This document shows positions 17,855 through 26,594 of a DNA stretch of 64,000 bases, one piece after another. This DNA comes from Bradyrhizobium sp. 132 (GTDB taxonomy: Bacteria; Pseudomonadota; Alphaproteobacteria; Rhizobiales; Xanthobacteraceae). Both the position numbers and the translations under genes were made by a program. The notes beneath the pieces are model-generated. The model made no database searches. It saw only the letters and a list, made by a program, of their open reading frames with translations, and was not told the origin of the DNA. Location: assembly GCF_023074185.1 (NCBI RefSeq), contig NZ_JADPKY010000158.1:62001-126000 (forward strand), given 5' to 3'. The number at the start of each line of letters is the position of its first letter. Position 1 is the stretch's first letter.

Positions 17855-18523
17855 TTACATCTCGCCAGTGATGAACGGATTGGTCATCCGCTCCTGGCCG
17901 ATGCTCGAGCCGGCGCCGTGGCCGCAGATGAAGCCGACATCGTCGCCCAGCGGCAGCAGCTTGGTCCTGATCGAGTCGATCAACGTCGCGTGACTGCCGC
18001 CGGGCAAATCGGTGCGTCCGACCGAGCCCGCGAACAGGACGTCGCCGACGTGGGCGAAGCGCATGTCCTTGTTGAAGAACACCACGCTGCCGGGCGAGTG
18101 ACCGGGGCAATGATAGATGTCGAACGTGAGACCGCCGATCGCGACGGCGTCGCCCTCGTCGAGCCAGCGGTCCGGCTCGAAATTGCGTCCCCCTGTCATG
18201 CCGAAGCGGGCGCCGCTTTCGACCACGTTGTCGAGCAGGAATTTGTCCGCGACATGCGGGCCCTCGATCGGTACCTTCAGCGCATCGCGCAATTCGGCCG
18301 CGCCGCCGACATGGTCGATATGGCCGTGGGTCAGCCAGATCTTCTCCACGGTGACGCCGGTCTGCTTGATGGCGTCCAGGATCTTTGGCACGTCGCCGCC
18401 GGGATCGATCACCACGGCCTTCTTGGAAGGCTCGTCCCAGACGATGGTGCAATTCTGCTCGAACAGCGTCACGGGAACGATGATCGCGCCGGCCTTGGCT
18501 TGTGTCTCATGTTGCTCGCTCAT
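17855..18523 (-). CDS. Metallo-beta-lactamase-fold hydrolase, glyoxalase II-like (YcbL type)
   Basis: About 222 aa. Zinc-ligand motif THGHIDH (residues ~65-71), CPGHSPGS with the third His, HVGDVLFAGSVGRTDLPGG with the bridging Asp, and the terminal GHG are all present. This is the short single-domain type close to YcbL rather than full glyoxalase II, which has an extra C-terminal helical domain; thioester hydrolysis is the likely activity. The start ATG 18523 (MSEQHETQ) is chosen by family similarity; ATG 18550 and 18562 are possible. It is convergent with the HxlR regulator, four bases apart. Confidence 0.88.
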   Translation of the reverse strand: MSEQHETQAKAGAIIVPVTLFEQNCTIVWDEPSKKAVVIDPGGDVPKILDAIKQTGVTVEKIWLTHGHIDHVGGAAELRDALKVPIEGPHVADKFLLDNVVESGARFGMTGGRNFEPDRWLDEGDAVAIGGLTFDIYHCPGHSPGSVVFFNKDMRFAHVGDVLFAGSVGRTDLPGGSHATLIDSIRTKLLPLGDDVGFICGHGAGSSIGQERMTNPFITGEM

Positions 18524-18695
18524 GGGGCTCACAATGCCGATTTTTGCCATGCCGCCAAGCAAAAGATTCGTGCCCTGGCCGGGGAACAGGGGCAGCTGCC
18601 GTCACACGGCGGTCCCAATTCGCCTGCTGTTTTGAACCGGGGCGCTGCTCTCGCGTTCTCCTGCGCGAGACTCAAGATTTCAGGTGGTTTCCCGC

Positions 18696-20294
18696 ATGGC
18701 TCAGGGTGGCAGCAATTGGTGGCGCGACGGCATCTTCTATCAGATCTACCCGCGCTCGTTTCAGGACTCCGACGGCGACGGTGTCGGCGATCTCGCCGGA
18801 ATCCTCCGGCGGCTGCCTTATGTGAAATCGCTCGGCGTCGACGCGATCTGGCTGTCGCCGATCTTCCCCTCGCCGATGGCCGATTTCGGCTACGACATCT
18901 GCGACTATACAGGCATCGAGCCGCTGTTCGGCACGATGGAGGACTTTGATGCGGTGCTCGCGGCCGCGCATGACAACGGCCTCAAGCTGATCCTCGACCT
19001 CGTGCCGAACCACACCTCGGACCAACATCCCTGGTTCGTCGAGAGCCGGTCCTCGCGCGATAATCCCAAACGCGACTGGTACATCTGGCGTGATCCGGCA
19101 GGCGATGGCGGGATGCCGAACAATTGGCTGTCCGAGTTCGGCGGCAGTGCGTGGCAGTTCGATGGGACGACGGGACAATACTATTACCACGCCTTCCTCG
19201 CCCAGCAGCCCGACCTCAACTGGCGCAATCCTGACGTCCGCGCGGCGATCTACGACGTGATGCGGTTCTGGCTCGAGAAGGGCGTCGACGGCTTTCGGGT
19301 CGACGTGATCTGGCACCTGATCAAGGACGCCGATTTCCGCGACAATCCGCAGAACCCGCATTATGTCGAGGGCCGGCCGCCGAACGAAAGGATCCTCACG
19401 CAATATTCCACCGACCAGCCGGAGGTGCACGACGTCATTGCAGAGATGCGGCGTGTCACCGATGCGTATGATGCGCGCGTGCTGATCGGTGAGATCTATC
19501 TGCCGCTGCACCGGCTGATGGCCTATTACGGCAACGACCTCACCGGCGCGCAGATGCCGTTCAATTTCGCGCTGCTCTCGACGTTCTGGAGCGCGCGCTC
19601 GATCGAGAAGATCGTCGGGGATTACGAGAAGGCGCTGCCGAAGGGCGCTTGGCCGAACTGGGTGCTCGGCAATCACGATCGCCCGCGCGTCGCAAGCCGC
19701 ATCGGCGAGGTGCAGGCCCGCGTCGCCGCCATGCTGCTGCTGACGCTGCGCGGCACACCGACGCTCTATTACGGCGACGAGATCGGCATGCATCAGCTCG
19801 CGATCGCCCCCGAGGATGTGCGCGACCCCTTCGAGAAGAACGTGCCCGGTATCGGCGTCGGCCGCGACGGCTGCCGCACACCGATGCAATGGGATTCATC
19901 CGGCTTCGCCGGCTTCTCCGATGTCAGGCCGTGGCTGCCGTTGCCGGAGGATCACATCCACGAAAGCGTCGTCAATCTCGAAGCCGATTCGCGTTCGATC
20001 CTCGCGCTCTACAAGCGCCTGATCGCGTTACGGAAGGCATCTCCGCCGCTGATCGCTGGCGACTATCATCCGATCGCGGCGCAAGGCGATCTGCTGGTCT
20101 ATCGCCGCGAAGCCGAGGGCAGGGCGGTCATAGTCGTGCTCAATCTCGGCCCTGAGCCGATTGCCGTGACTACCAGCGCGCTGAAGTTTGACAGTGAGAT
20201 TCTGCTGTCGACGTTTCTGGATCGCGAGGGGGAAAAGCTGGAGGGCGTGCTGGATCTGCGGGGCAATGAGGGTGTGATCATCGCTCCGTCCTAA
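18696..20294 (+). CDS. GH13 alpha-glucosidase
   Basis: Glycoside hydrolase family 13 enzyme, 532 aa, of the alpha-glucosidase/oligo-1,6-glucosidase type. It opens with WWRDGIFYQIYPRSFQDSDGDGVGD; conserved region DLVPNHTSDQHPWF, nucleophile Asp203 in GFRVDV, acid/base Glu266 in LIGEIYLP and NHDRPR with Asp328 are all intact. No signal peptide, so it works in the cytoplasm on imported or internal alpha-glucosides such as maltose or trehalose-derived sugars. ATG 18696 follows AGGTGG; a GTG at 18684 is in frame but lacks a ribosome site. It is convergent with the trehalose-synthase-type gene, 14 bases apart. Confidence 0.93.
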   Translation: MAQGGSNWWRDGIFYQIYPRSFQDSDGDGVGDLAGILRRLPYVKSLGVDAIWLSPIFPSPMADFGYDICDYTGIEPLFGTMEDFDAVLAAAHDNGLKLILDLVPNHTSDQHPWFVESRSSRDNPKRDWYIWRDPAGDGGMPNNWLSEFGGSAWQFDGTTGQYYYHAFLAQQPDLNWRNPDVRAAIYDVMRFWLEKGVDGFRVDVIWHLIKDADFRDNPQNPHYVEGRPPNERILTQYSTDQPEVHDVIAEMRRVTDAYDARVLIGEIYLPLHRLMAYYGNDLTGAQMPFNFALLSTFWSARSIEKIVGDYEKALPKGAWPNWVLGNHDRPRVASRIGEVQARVAAMLLLTLRGTPTLYYGDEIGMHQLAIAPEDVRDPFEKNVPGIGVGRDGCRTPMQWDSSGFAGFSDVRPWLPLPEDHIHESVVNLEADSRSILALYKRLIALRKASPPLIAGDYHPIAAQGDLLVYRREAEGRAVIVVLNLGPEPIAVTTSALKFDSEILLSTFLDREGEKLEGVLDLRGNEGVIIAPS

Positions 20295-20308
20295 CTGTGC
20301 GGCGCCAT

Positions 20309-22006
20309 CTACCCCGGATGTTTAATCCCCCGCGCCGTTTCGTCGATATCGCTCCGCTTCAACAGATAATCCAACCCGCCGACGCGGTACCAGCGATATC
20401 CATACGGTTCCAGCACGATGCGGTGCTGGCCGCGTTTGTCGGCGTGGCTGTGGTCTTCCGCAAGCAGATTGATCAGGTGCTCGCCGGCATCATCAGGAAG
20501 CCCCACGGAAAATGCGATCTCGCGCGGCTTCTCGTCGAGATTGTGCACGAACAGCACGGAATTGTTGCGCCAGTCATAGCGCACGATGAACACGGCGGGA
20601 TCGCGCGTCGCAATGATCGCGAAATCGCCCCAGCCGATCTCCGGCACCTCCTTGCGCATGCGGACGATGCGCTCGGTCCAGTTCAGCATGGAATTGGGGT
20701 CGCGCCGCTGGTTTGCGACATTGAGGTGTTCGAAGCCGTAAGGGCCCTCGTCGATGACCGGGTTGACCGGCTTGTCGCTCGTGGTGAAGCCACCATGCGG
20801 CTCGGTCGACCATTGCATCGGCGTGCGAGCGCAGTTGCGTTCGGGCAGCGATAGATCCTCACCCATCGCAATCTCGTCGCCATAACGGATCACGGGCGTT
20901 CCCGGCAGCGTGCACATCAGGCTGTAGGCGAGCTCAAGCCGCCTGCGGTCGCCGCCCAGCATCGGCGCCATGCGACGGCGGATGCCGCGGTCGTAGAGCT
21001 GCATGTCCTTGTCGGGGCCAAATTTCTTGAACACGATGTCGCGCTGCGCCTTGGTCAGCCGCCCCAAATCGAGCTCGTCGTGATTGCGCAGGAACAGGCC
21101 CCATTGCGCCGAGGCCGGCCGCGGCTTGGTTGCCTTCAGCGCCTTCGCCAGCGGACGGGAATCGCCGGAGGCCAGCGCATAGAACAGATGCTGGTTGACG
21201 TGGAAGTTGAACATCATGTGCATGCGGTCGCCATCGCGGCCGAAATATTCCATGTCGGTTTCGGGTAGTACGTTGGCCTCGGCGAGGATGATGGCATCGC
21301 CTTGCCGCCATTGCAGGAATTCGCGGAATGCGCGCAGCATGTCGTACTGCTCGATCGGCTTCCTCACCTTTGCGCCCTTGGTCGCGATCACGAAGGGCAC
21401 CGCATCCATGCGGAAGCCTGAGACGCCGAGCTGGATCCAGAAGCCCATGATCTTGAGGATCTCGGCCTGCACGTGCGGGTTCGAGGTGTTGAGATCGGGC
21501 TGGAAATCGTAGAAGCGATGAAAGTAATACGCGCCGGCTTCCTTGTCGCGCGTCCATGTCGATTTCTGCACGCCGGGAAACACCATGCCCGTGTTGGCAT
21601 TTGCGGGCTTCTTGTCGGACCACACGTACCAGTCGCGATAGGGCGAATTCTTGTCGCGCCGGGCTTCCTTGAACCAGTGATGCTGGTCCGAGGTGTGGTT
21701 GACCACGAGGTCGATGATGATGCGGATGCCACGCTGCTTGCAGCCATGGGTGAATTCGACGAAATCGCCCAGCGTGCCGTAACGGGAATCGACGCTGTAA
21801 TAGTCGGCGATGTCGTAGCCGTCGTCGCGGCCAGGCGAGGTCTGGAACGGCATCAGCCAGATCGTGGTGATGCCGAGCCCGTGCAGATAATCGAGCCGAC
21901 GCAGCAGTCCCTTGAAATCGCCGACGCCGTCGCCGTTGGCATCCATATAGGTGCCGACGGACAGGCAATAGAACACGCCGTTCTTGTACCAGAGATCGTC
22001 GATCAT
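20309..22006 (-). CDS. GH13 trehalose synthase-like enzyme
   Basis: 565 aa cytoplasmic GH13 enzyme most like TreS (maltose/trehalose interconversion). It begins MIDDLWYKNGVFYCLSVGTY, has Asp201 in GFRMDAVPF, Glu243 in LAEANVLPE, and Asp310 in FLRNHDELDL. The segments MEYFGRDGDRMHMMFNF and GIRRRMAPMLGGDRRR are hallmarks of the TreS subfamily. The start is ATG 22006; the frame stays open to 22213 with shadow sequence. TreS proteins fused to maltokinase are longer; this one ends after the C-terminal beta domain. An amylase of related sequence is the alternative. It lies beside an alpha-glucosidase, which would supply or consume the same disaccharides. Confidence 0.85.
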   Translation of the reverse strand: MIDDLWYKNGVFYCLSVGTYMDANGDGVGDFKGLLRRLDYLHGLGITTIWLMPFQTSPGRDDGYDIADYYSVDSRYGTLGDFVEFTHGCKQRGIRIIIDLVVNHTSDQHHWFKEARRDKNSPYRDWYVWSDKKPANANTGMVFPGVQKSTWTRDKEAGAYYFHRFYDFQPDLNTSNPHVQAEILKIMGFWIQLGVSGFRMDAVPFVIATKGAKVRKPIEQYDMLRAFREFLQWRQGDAIILAEANVLPETDMEYFGRDGDRMHMMFNFHVNQHLFYALASGDSRPLAKALKATKPRPASAQWGLFLRNHDELDLGRLTKAQRDIVFKKFGPDKDMQLYDRGIRRRMAPMLGGDRRRLELAYSLMCTLPGTPVIRYGDEIAMGEDLSLPERNCARTPMQWSTEPHGGFTTSDKPVNPVIDEGPYGFEHLNVANQRRDPNSMLNWTERIVRMRKEVPEIGWGDFAIIATRDPAVFIVRYDWRNNSVLFVHNLDEKPREIAFSVGLPDDAGEHLINLLAEDHSHADKRGQHRIVLEPYGYRWYRVGGLDYLLKRSDIDETARGIKHPG

Positions 22007-22125
22007 GCGCCGCAGCCTCGATGTTCCGCCGAGGTGCGGCGGCTGCGTGATAAGTGTTAAGGCGAGGTCAGGTTCCGCCTTTCGCCGGGAACGACATGGG
22101 AGGTGGAATCGGCTATCCTTCCTCC

Positions 22126-22614
22126 ATGGACCACACCGCCCGCATTGCCCTCGTGCCGCCGCCGGACCGCCGTCAGTCCGAGACGGCGCTGGCGATCGCG
22201 CGCGGTACCGCACGGTTGCTGCGCTCGCTCGGCTTCACCTGCATCAGCGAATTGCCGCTGCCGTCGGGCCGGCGCGCCGATCTCGTCGCGCTGAACGAAC
22301 GCGGCGAGGTCTGGATCGTCGAGATCAAATCGTCAGTGGAGGATCTTCGCGCCGATCAGAAATGGCACGAATACCGCGCCCATTGCGACCGGCTGTTCTT
22401 CGCCTTCACGCAGGATTTGCCTTGCGGGATCTTTCCGCAAGACACCGGCCTGATCGTCGCTGATGCCTATGGCGCGCACATGCAGTGCGAGGCGCCCGAG
22501 CACAAGCTCGCTGCGGCCACGCGCAAGCAGATGACGGTGCGATTTGGCATGGCGGCGGCCTTGCGGATCAACCGGCTGGTCGATCCGCAGGGGCATGCGG
22601 ATTTTTGGGAGTAG
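22126..22614 (+). CDS. mmcB: MmcB-like DNA repair protein (PD-(D/E)XK fold)
   Basis: 162 aa protein resembling the alphaproteobacterial MmcB family (formerly DUF1052). GRRADLVALNERGEVWIVEIKSS contains the D...E-x-K pattern of a restriction-endonuclease-like nuclease fold, followed by DLRADQKWHEYRAHCDRLFFAF. In Caulobacter MmcB is an SOS-linked repair factor working with the mutagenesis-cassette polymerase; that role is inferred from the family. ATG 22126 is chosen by family length; ATG 22096 is possible. No SOS box was identified upstream. It is divergent from the trehalose-synthase-like gene. Confidence 0.75.
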   Translation: MDHTARIALVPPPDRRQSETALAIARGTARLLRSLGFTCISELPLPSGRRADLVALNERGEVWIVEIKSSVEDLRADQKWHEYRAHCDRLFFAFTQDLPCGIFPQDTGLIVADAYGAHMQCEAPEHKLAAATRKQMTVRFGMAAALRINRLVDPQGHADFWE

Positions 22615-22618
22615 CGGG

Positions 22619-22765
22619 CTCTCGTGTCCCGGACGCGCTGCAACGCGTTGGCGTTGCTGCGCAGCGCCGGGACCCAGAAGACAGGCGGGGCTTCTAGCTC
22701 TCTAAAAAGAATGGGCCCCGGCTCAGCAGCGCATCACTTCGTGCTGCGCTGCGTCCGGGGCACGG
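22619..22765. repeat. Intergenic palindromic repeat, CTCTCGTGTCCCGGACGC type
   Basis: This fills the gap between the convergent mmcB-like and regR genes. The left part starts CTCTCGTGTCCCGGACGC and contains AACGCGTTGGCGTT; the right part ends GCTGCGTCCGGGGCACG. It shares its ends with the repeat at 11254-11380, showing at least two copies of the family in this window. Confidence 0.8.
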
Positions 22766-22777
22766 TAGCCGTAAGTA

Positions 22778-23332
22778 TTATCGCGGCGCGCGCTTAGCCA
22801 GAATCCGCTGCAACGTGCGGCGGTGCATGTTCAGCCGTCGCGCGGTTTCCGAGACGTTGCGGTTGCACATCTCGTAGATGCGCTGGATGTGTTCCCAGCG
22901 CACGCGATCGGCGGACATCGGGTTTGCCGGCAATTCGGATTTGTCCGAGCCGGTCGACAGCAGCGCGGCGACGACGTCGTCGGCATCCGCGGGCTTGGAG
23001 AGATAATCGATCGCGCCCATCTTCACCGCGGTCACGGCGGTGGCGATGTTGCCATAGCCGGTCAGCACGATTGCACGGGCGTCGGGGCGCTTCTTCTTGA
23101 GCGCCGAAACCACGTCAAGACCGTTGCCGTCGCCGAGCCGCAGATCCACCACGGCGAATGCGGGAGCCGCCTTGCCGATCTGCGCCAGACCGTCCGAGAC
23201 GGTGTCGCATGACGTCACCGCAAACCCACGCGTTTCCATGGCGCGCGACAGCCGCTCCAAAAACGGCTTGTCGTCCTCCACGATGAGAAGCGAGCGGTCG
23301 GTCTGTTCGTTCAATTCGGCGATGGCGTTCAA
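22778..23332 (-). CDS. regR: Response regulator RegR (ActR/RegA/PrrA family)
   Basis: 184 aa global redox response regulator. The receiver domain has the acidic cluster Glu19-Asp20-Asp21, phospho-acceptor Asp63 in VVDLRLGDGNG, Thr91 and Lys113 (LSKPAD); a Pro-containing linker leads to a Fis-type helix-turn-helix (WEHIQRIYEMCNRNVSETARRLNMHRRTLQRILA), nearly invariant in this family. In Bradyrhizobium RegR controls fixR-nifA and many oxygen/redox-responsive genes. It follows the sensor gene regS in the same direction with a 103-bp gap, so it may have its own promoter as well as read-through. Confidence 0.95.
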   Translation of the reverse strand: MNAIAELNEQTDRSLLIVEDDKPFLERLSRAMETRGFAVTSCDTVSDGLAQIGKAAPAFAVVDLRLGDGNGLDVVSALKKKRPDARAIVLTGYGNIATAVTAVKMGAIDYLSKPADADDVVAALLSTGSDKSELPANPMSADRVRWEHIQRIYEMCNRNVSETARRLNMHRRTLQRILAKRAPR

Positions 23333-23435
23333 GGTTTTGTCCTCTCTCCAGCGCGTCTACATATGGCGTCGCAATCGGGCGGTGCCAAGGCCGCCAATAG
23401 TCGATCGGCCGTGCTGTGCGACGCAAGGTCGCGGG

Positions 23436-24746
23436 CTATCCTATTGTTTCTTCGAAGGTCTCGATAGCCTCAAAACGCTCTCGCGGCCACGTGATCTGGA
23501 CCACTGCGCCATGGGCCGGAAAGGTTCGGTTGGTAAACGAGACCTTGGCGCCGGTGCGTTCGAGCAAGGTGCGTGCGATGAACACGCCCAATCCCAGCCC
23601 GCCGCCTTCGTCCTGGGTGCGTCGCCGCGACAAATAGGGCTCGCCGATCCGTTTCAGGATGTCGGGCGGAATACCGGGGCCGTCGTCGGAGATCACGATC
23701 TCGATCATGTCGTTGTTCCACCACGCGTTGACCTCGACCGTGGTGCGGGCGAAATCGACCGCGTTCTCGACGATGTTGCCGACGCCGTAGAGGATCGCCG
23801 GATTGCGCGAACCGACCGGCTCGGCCACGATGGCGACGGCGATACGCACCTTGATATCGACGCCGAAATCGCGGTGCGGCGCCACCACCTCCTCGATCAG
23901 CTCCGACAGCTTCATGCGGTCGAACGGCGCGCCTTCGGCGGAGAGCTGGGTGATCTTGCTCAATATGTCGCGGCAACGCTGCGTCTGCTCGCGCAGGGTC
24001 TTCAGGTCGGCAGCAAAATTCGCATCCTTCACCGTCTTCTCCAGCTCGCGCGAGATCAGGAAGATCGTCGCGAGTGGCGTGCCGAGTTCGTGCGCTGCGG
24101 CCGCAGCCAGGCCGTCGAGCTGGGTCAGATGCTGCTCGCGCGTCAACACCAGCTCGGTGGCGGCGAGCGCGTCCGCAAGTTTCCGAGCCTCTTCGGTGAC
24201 CTGGAACGAGTAGAGGCTGGTGACGCCGATCGCGAGCACGATCGAGAGCCAGACGCCGACGAGATAGATCGGCGGCAGCACCAGCGGATCATCGGAATCC
24301 CAGGGCAGCGGCAGATGGAAGAAGACCAGGACCGAGGCGCAGGCGACAGCCAGTACGCCGAGGCCGAAAGTGAAGCGGGCCGGCAGCGCGGTGGCCGAGA
24401 TCAGCACGGGCGCGAGGAACAGGAACGAGAACGGGTTCTGGAGTCCGCCAGTGAAGAATAACAGACCCGCCAGCTCCACGATGTTCAGCGCGAGCAGTCC
24501 GGCCGCCTGCATCGGCTCCAGCCGCTGCAGCGGATTGGACACGGTCTGGAGCGCCAGATTGAGCGCCGCCGACAGGGCGATGATACTGACGCAGGGGACG
24601 ATCTCGACGTCGAATTCCAGCCCTTGCGCCACGATGAAAATCGCAGCGAGCTGGCCGAGCACCGCGAGCCAGCGCAGCCGCAGGATCGTGTCCAGGCGGA
24701 TATGCCGCTGCGAGGGGCGGAAGTCGGAAGCGGCAATTTCAGTCAT
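23436..24746 (-). CDS. regS: Sensor histidine kinase RegS (ActS/RegB/PrrB family)
   Basis: 436 aa membrane kinase paired with regR. About six hydrophobic segments span residues 25-180; the quinone-binding heptapeptide GGLQNPF is at 100-106. The H-box AAAAHELGTPLAT has the phospho-accepting His219, and the catalytic domain has NIVENAVDFA, DDGPGIPPDIL and GGGLGLGVFIA. Cys258 in QRCRDIL sits where RegB has its redox-active cysteine, judged from local context. The start is ATG 24746; the frame is open to 24908, but that part is the divergent promoter region. It is divergent from an ABC-2 transporter gene. Confidence 0.95.
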   Translation of the reverse strand: MTEIAASDFRPSQRHIRLDTILRLRWLAVLGQLAAIFIVAQGLEFDVEIVPCVSIIALSAALNLALQTVSNPLQRLEPMQAAGLLALNIVELAGLLFFTGGLQNPFSFLFLAPVLISATALPARFTFGLGVLAVACASVLVFFHLPLPWDSDDPLVLPPIYLVGVWLSIVLAIGVTSLYSFQVTEEARKLADALAATELVLTREQHLTQLDGLAAAAAHELGTPLATIFLISRELEKTVKDANFAADLKTLREQTQRCRDILSKITQLSAEGAPFDRMKLSELIEEVVAPHRDFGVDIKVRIAVAIVAEPVGSRNPAILYGVGNIVENAVDFARTTVEVNAWWNNDMIEIVISDDGPGIPPDILKRIGEPYLSRRRTQDEGGGLGLGVFIARTLLERTGAKVSFTNRTFPAHGAVVQITWPRERFEAIETFEETIG

Positions 24747-24853
24747 GTCGGCCAATTTTGCGGTGCCTTCTCGATCACAAACGCAGAGCTCGCGGAACCA
24801 CCCGGGATTACAAGCCTTGCGCTCTCTGCAGCAATAGCAGAAGAACGCCCAGC

Positions 24854-25657
24854 ATGACCGAGAATGACAAGGCTTCAAGTCGGCCGACTGTCGCGGATCG
24901 CAGCTCATCCGCGGCCATCGCGGTCGATCACCTCGTCAAGGTCTACAAGCAGACCCGTGCCGTCGACGATATCTCGTTTTCGCTTCCGCGCGGCAGCATC
25001 ACCGGCCTTCTGGGCGGCAACGGTGCCGGCAAGACCACGACCATCGCGACGATCATGGGCCTCGTGCTGCCGACCTCCGGCCGTGTGCAGGTGCTCGGGT
25101 ATCGGATGCCGGAGGAGAGCGCTTCCGTGCTGGGGCGGATGAATTTCGAGAGCCCCTATGTCGACATGCCGATGCGGCTCACGGTGCGTCAGAACCTCAC
25201 CGTGTTCGGCAAGCTCTATGCGGTGGAGAACCTGGCCGGTCGCATCGCTGAGCTCGCCGACGATCTCGATCTCACCGATTTCATCGACCGCGCCAACGGC
25301 AAGCTCTCCGCCGGGCAAAAGACCCGCGTCGCGCTCGCCAAGGCGCTGATCAACCATCCCGAGCTGCTGTTGCTGGACGAGCCAACCGCCTCGCTCGATC
25401 CTGACACGGCCGATTGGGTCCGGGGTCATCTGGAGCGCTATCGCAAGGCGAACAACGCCACCATCCTCCTGGCCTCGCACAACATGCTCGAGGTCGAGCG
25501 GCTCTGCGACCGTGTCATCATCATGAAGCGCGGCCGTATCGAGGACGACGATGCGCCCGAAGCCATCATGGCCCGCTACAACCGCACCACGCTGGAAGAG
25601 GTGTTTCTGGACGTCGCGCGTGGCCGGGTGAACGGCGCGAAGGAGGCGGCGCGATGA
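24854..25657 (+). CDS. ABC-2 type exporter ATPase
   Basis: 267 aa ATPase. Walker A GGNGAGKT at residues 54-61, signature LSAGQKTRVALAKAL and Walker B LLLLDEPTASLDP are intact, with the H-loop ILLASHN. It is followed by its permease with a four-base ATGA overlap. Such pairs export drugs, lipids or polysaccharides; NodI/NodJ-like nodulation exporters belong to the same broad class, but nothing here points to them. The start ATG 24854 is preceded by only a weak ribosome site; a TTG at 24758 is in frame and rejected. It is divergent from regS (107-bp gap), so RegR control is worth considering. Confidence 0.92.
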   Translation: MTENDKASSRPTVADRSSSAAIAVDHLVKVYKQTRAVDDISFSLPRGSITGLLGGNGAGKTTTIATIMGLVLPTSGRVQVLGYRMPEESASVLGRMNFESPYVDMPMRLTVRQNLTVFGKLYAVENLAGRIAELADDLDLTDFIDRANGKLSAGQKTRVALAKALINHPELLLLDEPTASLDPDTADWVRGHLERYRKANNATILLASHNMLEVERLCDRVIIMKRGRIEDDDAPEAIMARYNRTTLEEVFLDVARGRVNGAKEAAR

Positions 25658-26472
25658 GCGAGATTTCCCTCCATCGCGGCATCTCCATGCACCGCATCGG
25701 CGCGATGATCCTGCGCTATTGGTATCTCTTGATGTCGTCCTGGCCGCGGCTGCTCGAGCTGCTCTACTGGCCAGCGCTACAAGTGATCACCTGGGGCTTT
25801 CTTCAGCTCTACATCGCCCAGAATGCCAATTTCTTCGCGCGTGCCGGCGGCACGCTGATCGGCGCCGTCATCCTCTGGGACATCCTGTTTCGCGGGCAGC
25901 TCGGCTTTTCCATCTCGTTCCTGGAAGAGATGTGGGCCCGCAACCTCGGCAATCTCATGATGAGCCCGCTGAAGCCGATCGAGTTTCTGCTGTCGCTGAT
26001 GATCATGAGCCTGATCCGGCTCGCGATCGGCGTCATCCCGATGACGCTGCTCGCGCTGTTCCTGTTTCACTTCAACGTTTATGCGCTCGGCGTGCCGCTG
26101 ATTGCGTTCTTCTGCAACCTGATCTTCACGAGCTGGTCGGTCGGCATCTTCGTCTCTGGCCTGGTGCTGCGAAACGGCCTTGGCGCCGAGAGCATCGTCT
26201 GGACCTTGATGTTCGCGATCATGCCGCTCGCCTGCGTCTACTATCCCGTCAGCGTGCTGCCGGTCTGGCTGCAATATGTCGCCTGGGCGTTGCCGCCGAC
26301 CTACGTGTTCGAAGGAATGCGCGCGCTGCTGATCGAAAACACCTTCAGGACCGATCTGATGTTGAGTGCGTTAGCCATCAACGTGGTGCTGCTGGTTGCA
26401 TCTTTTGGGGCATTCCTTGCCCTTTTGCGCAGCGCCAGAAAGCAGGGTTCGCTGCTGTCGGGCGGCGAGTGA
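25654..26472 (+). CDS. ABC-2 type exporter permease
   Basis: 272 aa membrane protein with six hydrophobic segments, partner of the preceding ATPase. The start ATG 25654 overlaps the ATPase stop and follows AGGAGG; the frame is open upstream, but that is shadow of the ATPase gene. Conserved features are FRGQLGFSISFLEEMWARNLGNLMMSPLKP (the EAA-like coupling region) and PLACVYYPVSVLPVWLQYVAWALPPTYVFEGMR, typical of ABC-2 permeases. Its stop codon overlaps a perfect ten-base palindrome GTGACGTCAC (26469-26478). Confidence 0.92.
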   Translation: MSEISLHRGISMHRIGAMILRYWYLLMSSWPRLLELLYWPALQVITWGFLQLYIAQNANFFARAGGTLIGAVILWDILFRGQLGFSISFLEEMWARNLGNLMMSPLKPIEFLLSLMIMSLIRLAIGVIPMTLLALFLFHFNVYALGVPLIAFFCNLIFTSWSVGIFVSGLVLRNGLGAESIVWTLMFAIMPLACVYYPVSVLPVWLQYVAWALPPTYVFEGMRALLIENTFRTDLMLSALAINVVLLVASFGAFLALLRSARKQGSLLSGGE

Positions 26473-26594
26473 CGTCACTTTATCGGTGGATTCAGCATGG
26501 TTTGGGCGCGTCGGCCACGTAGATGTACGGAACCATGCATTGACGCAATATTACGCATTCGGCAGTATGCTGCGATGCGAAGAGGAATATAGAG

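Noticed and set aside
24854..26472. NodIJ lipochitooligosaccharide exporter
   Set aside because: Same transporter class, but no nod genes or nod-box were seen around it and the motifs are those of general ABC-2 pairs.
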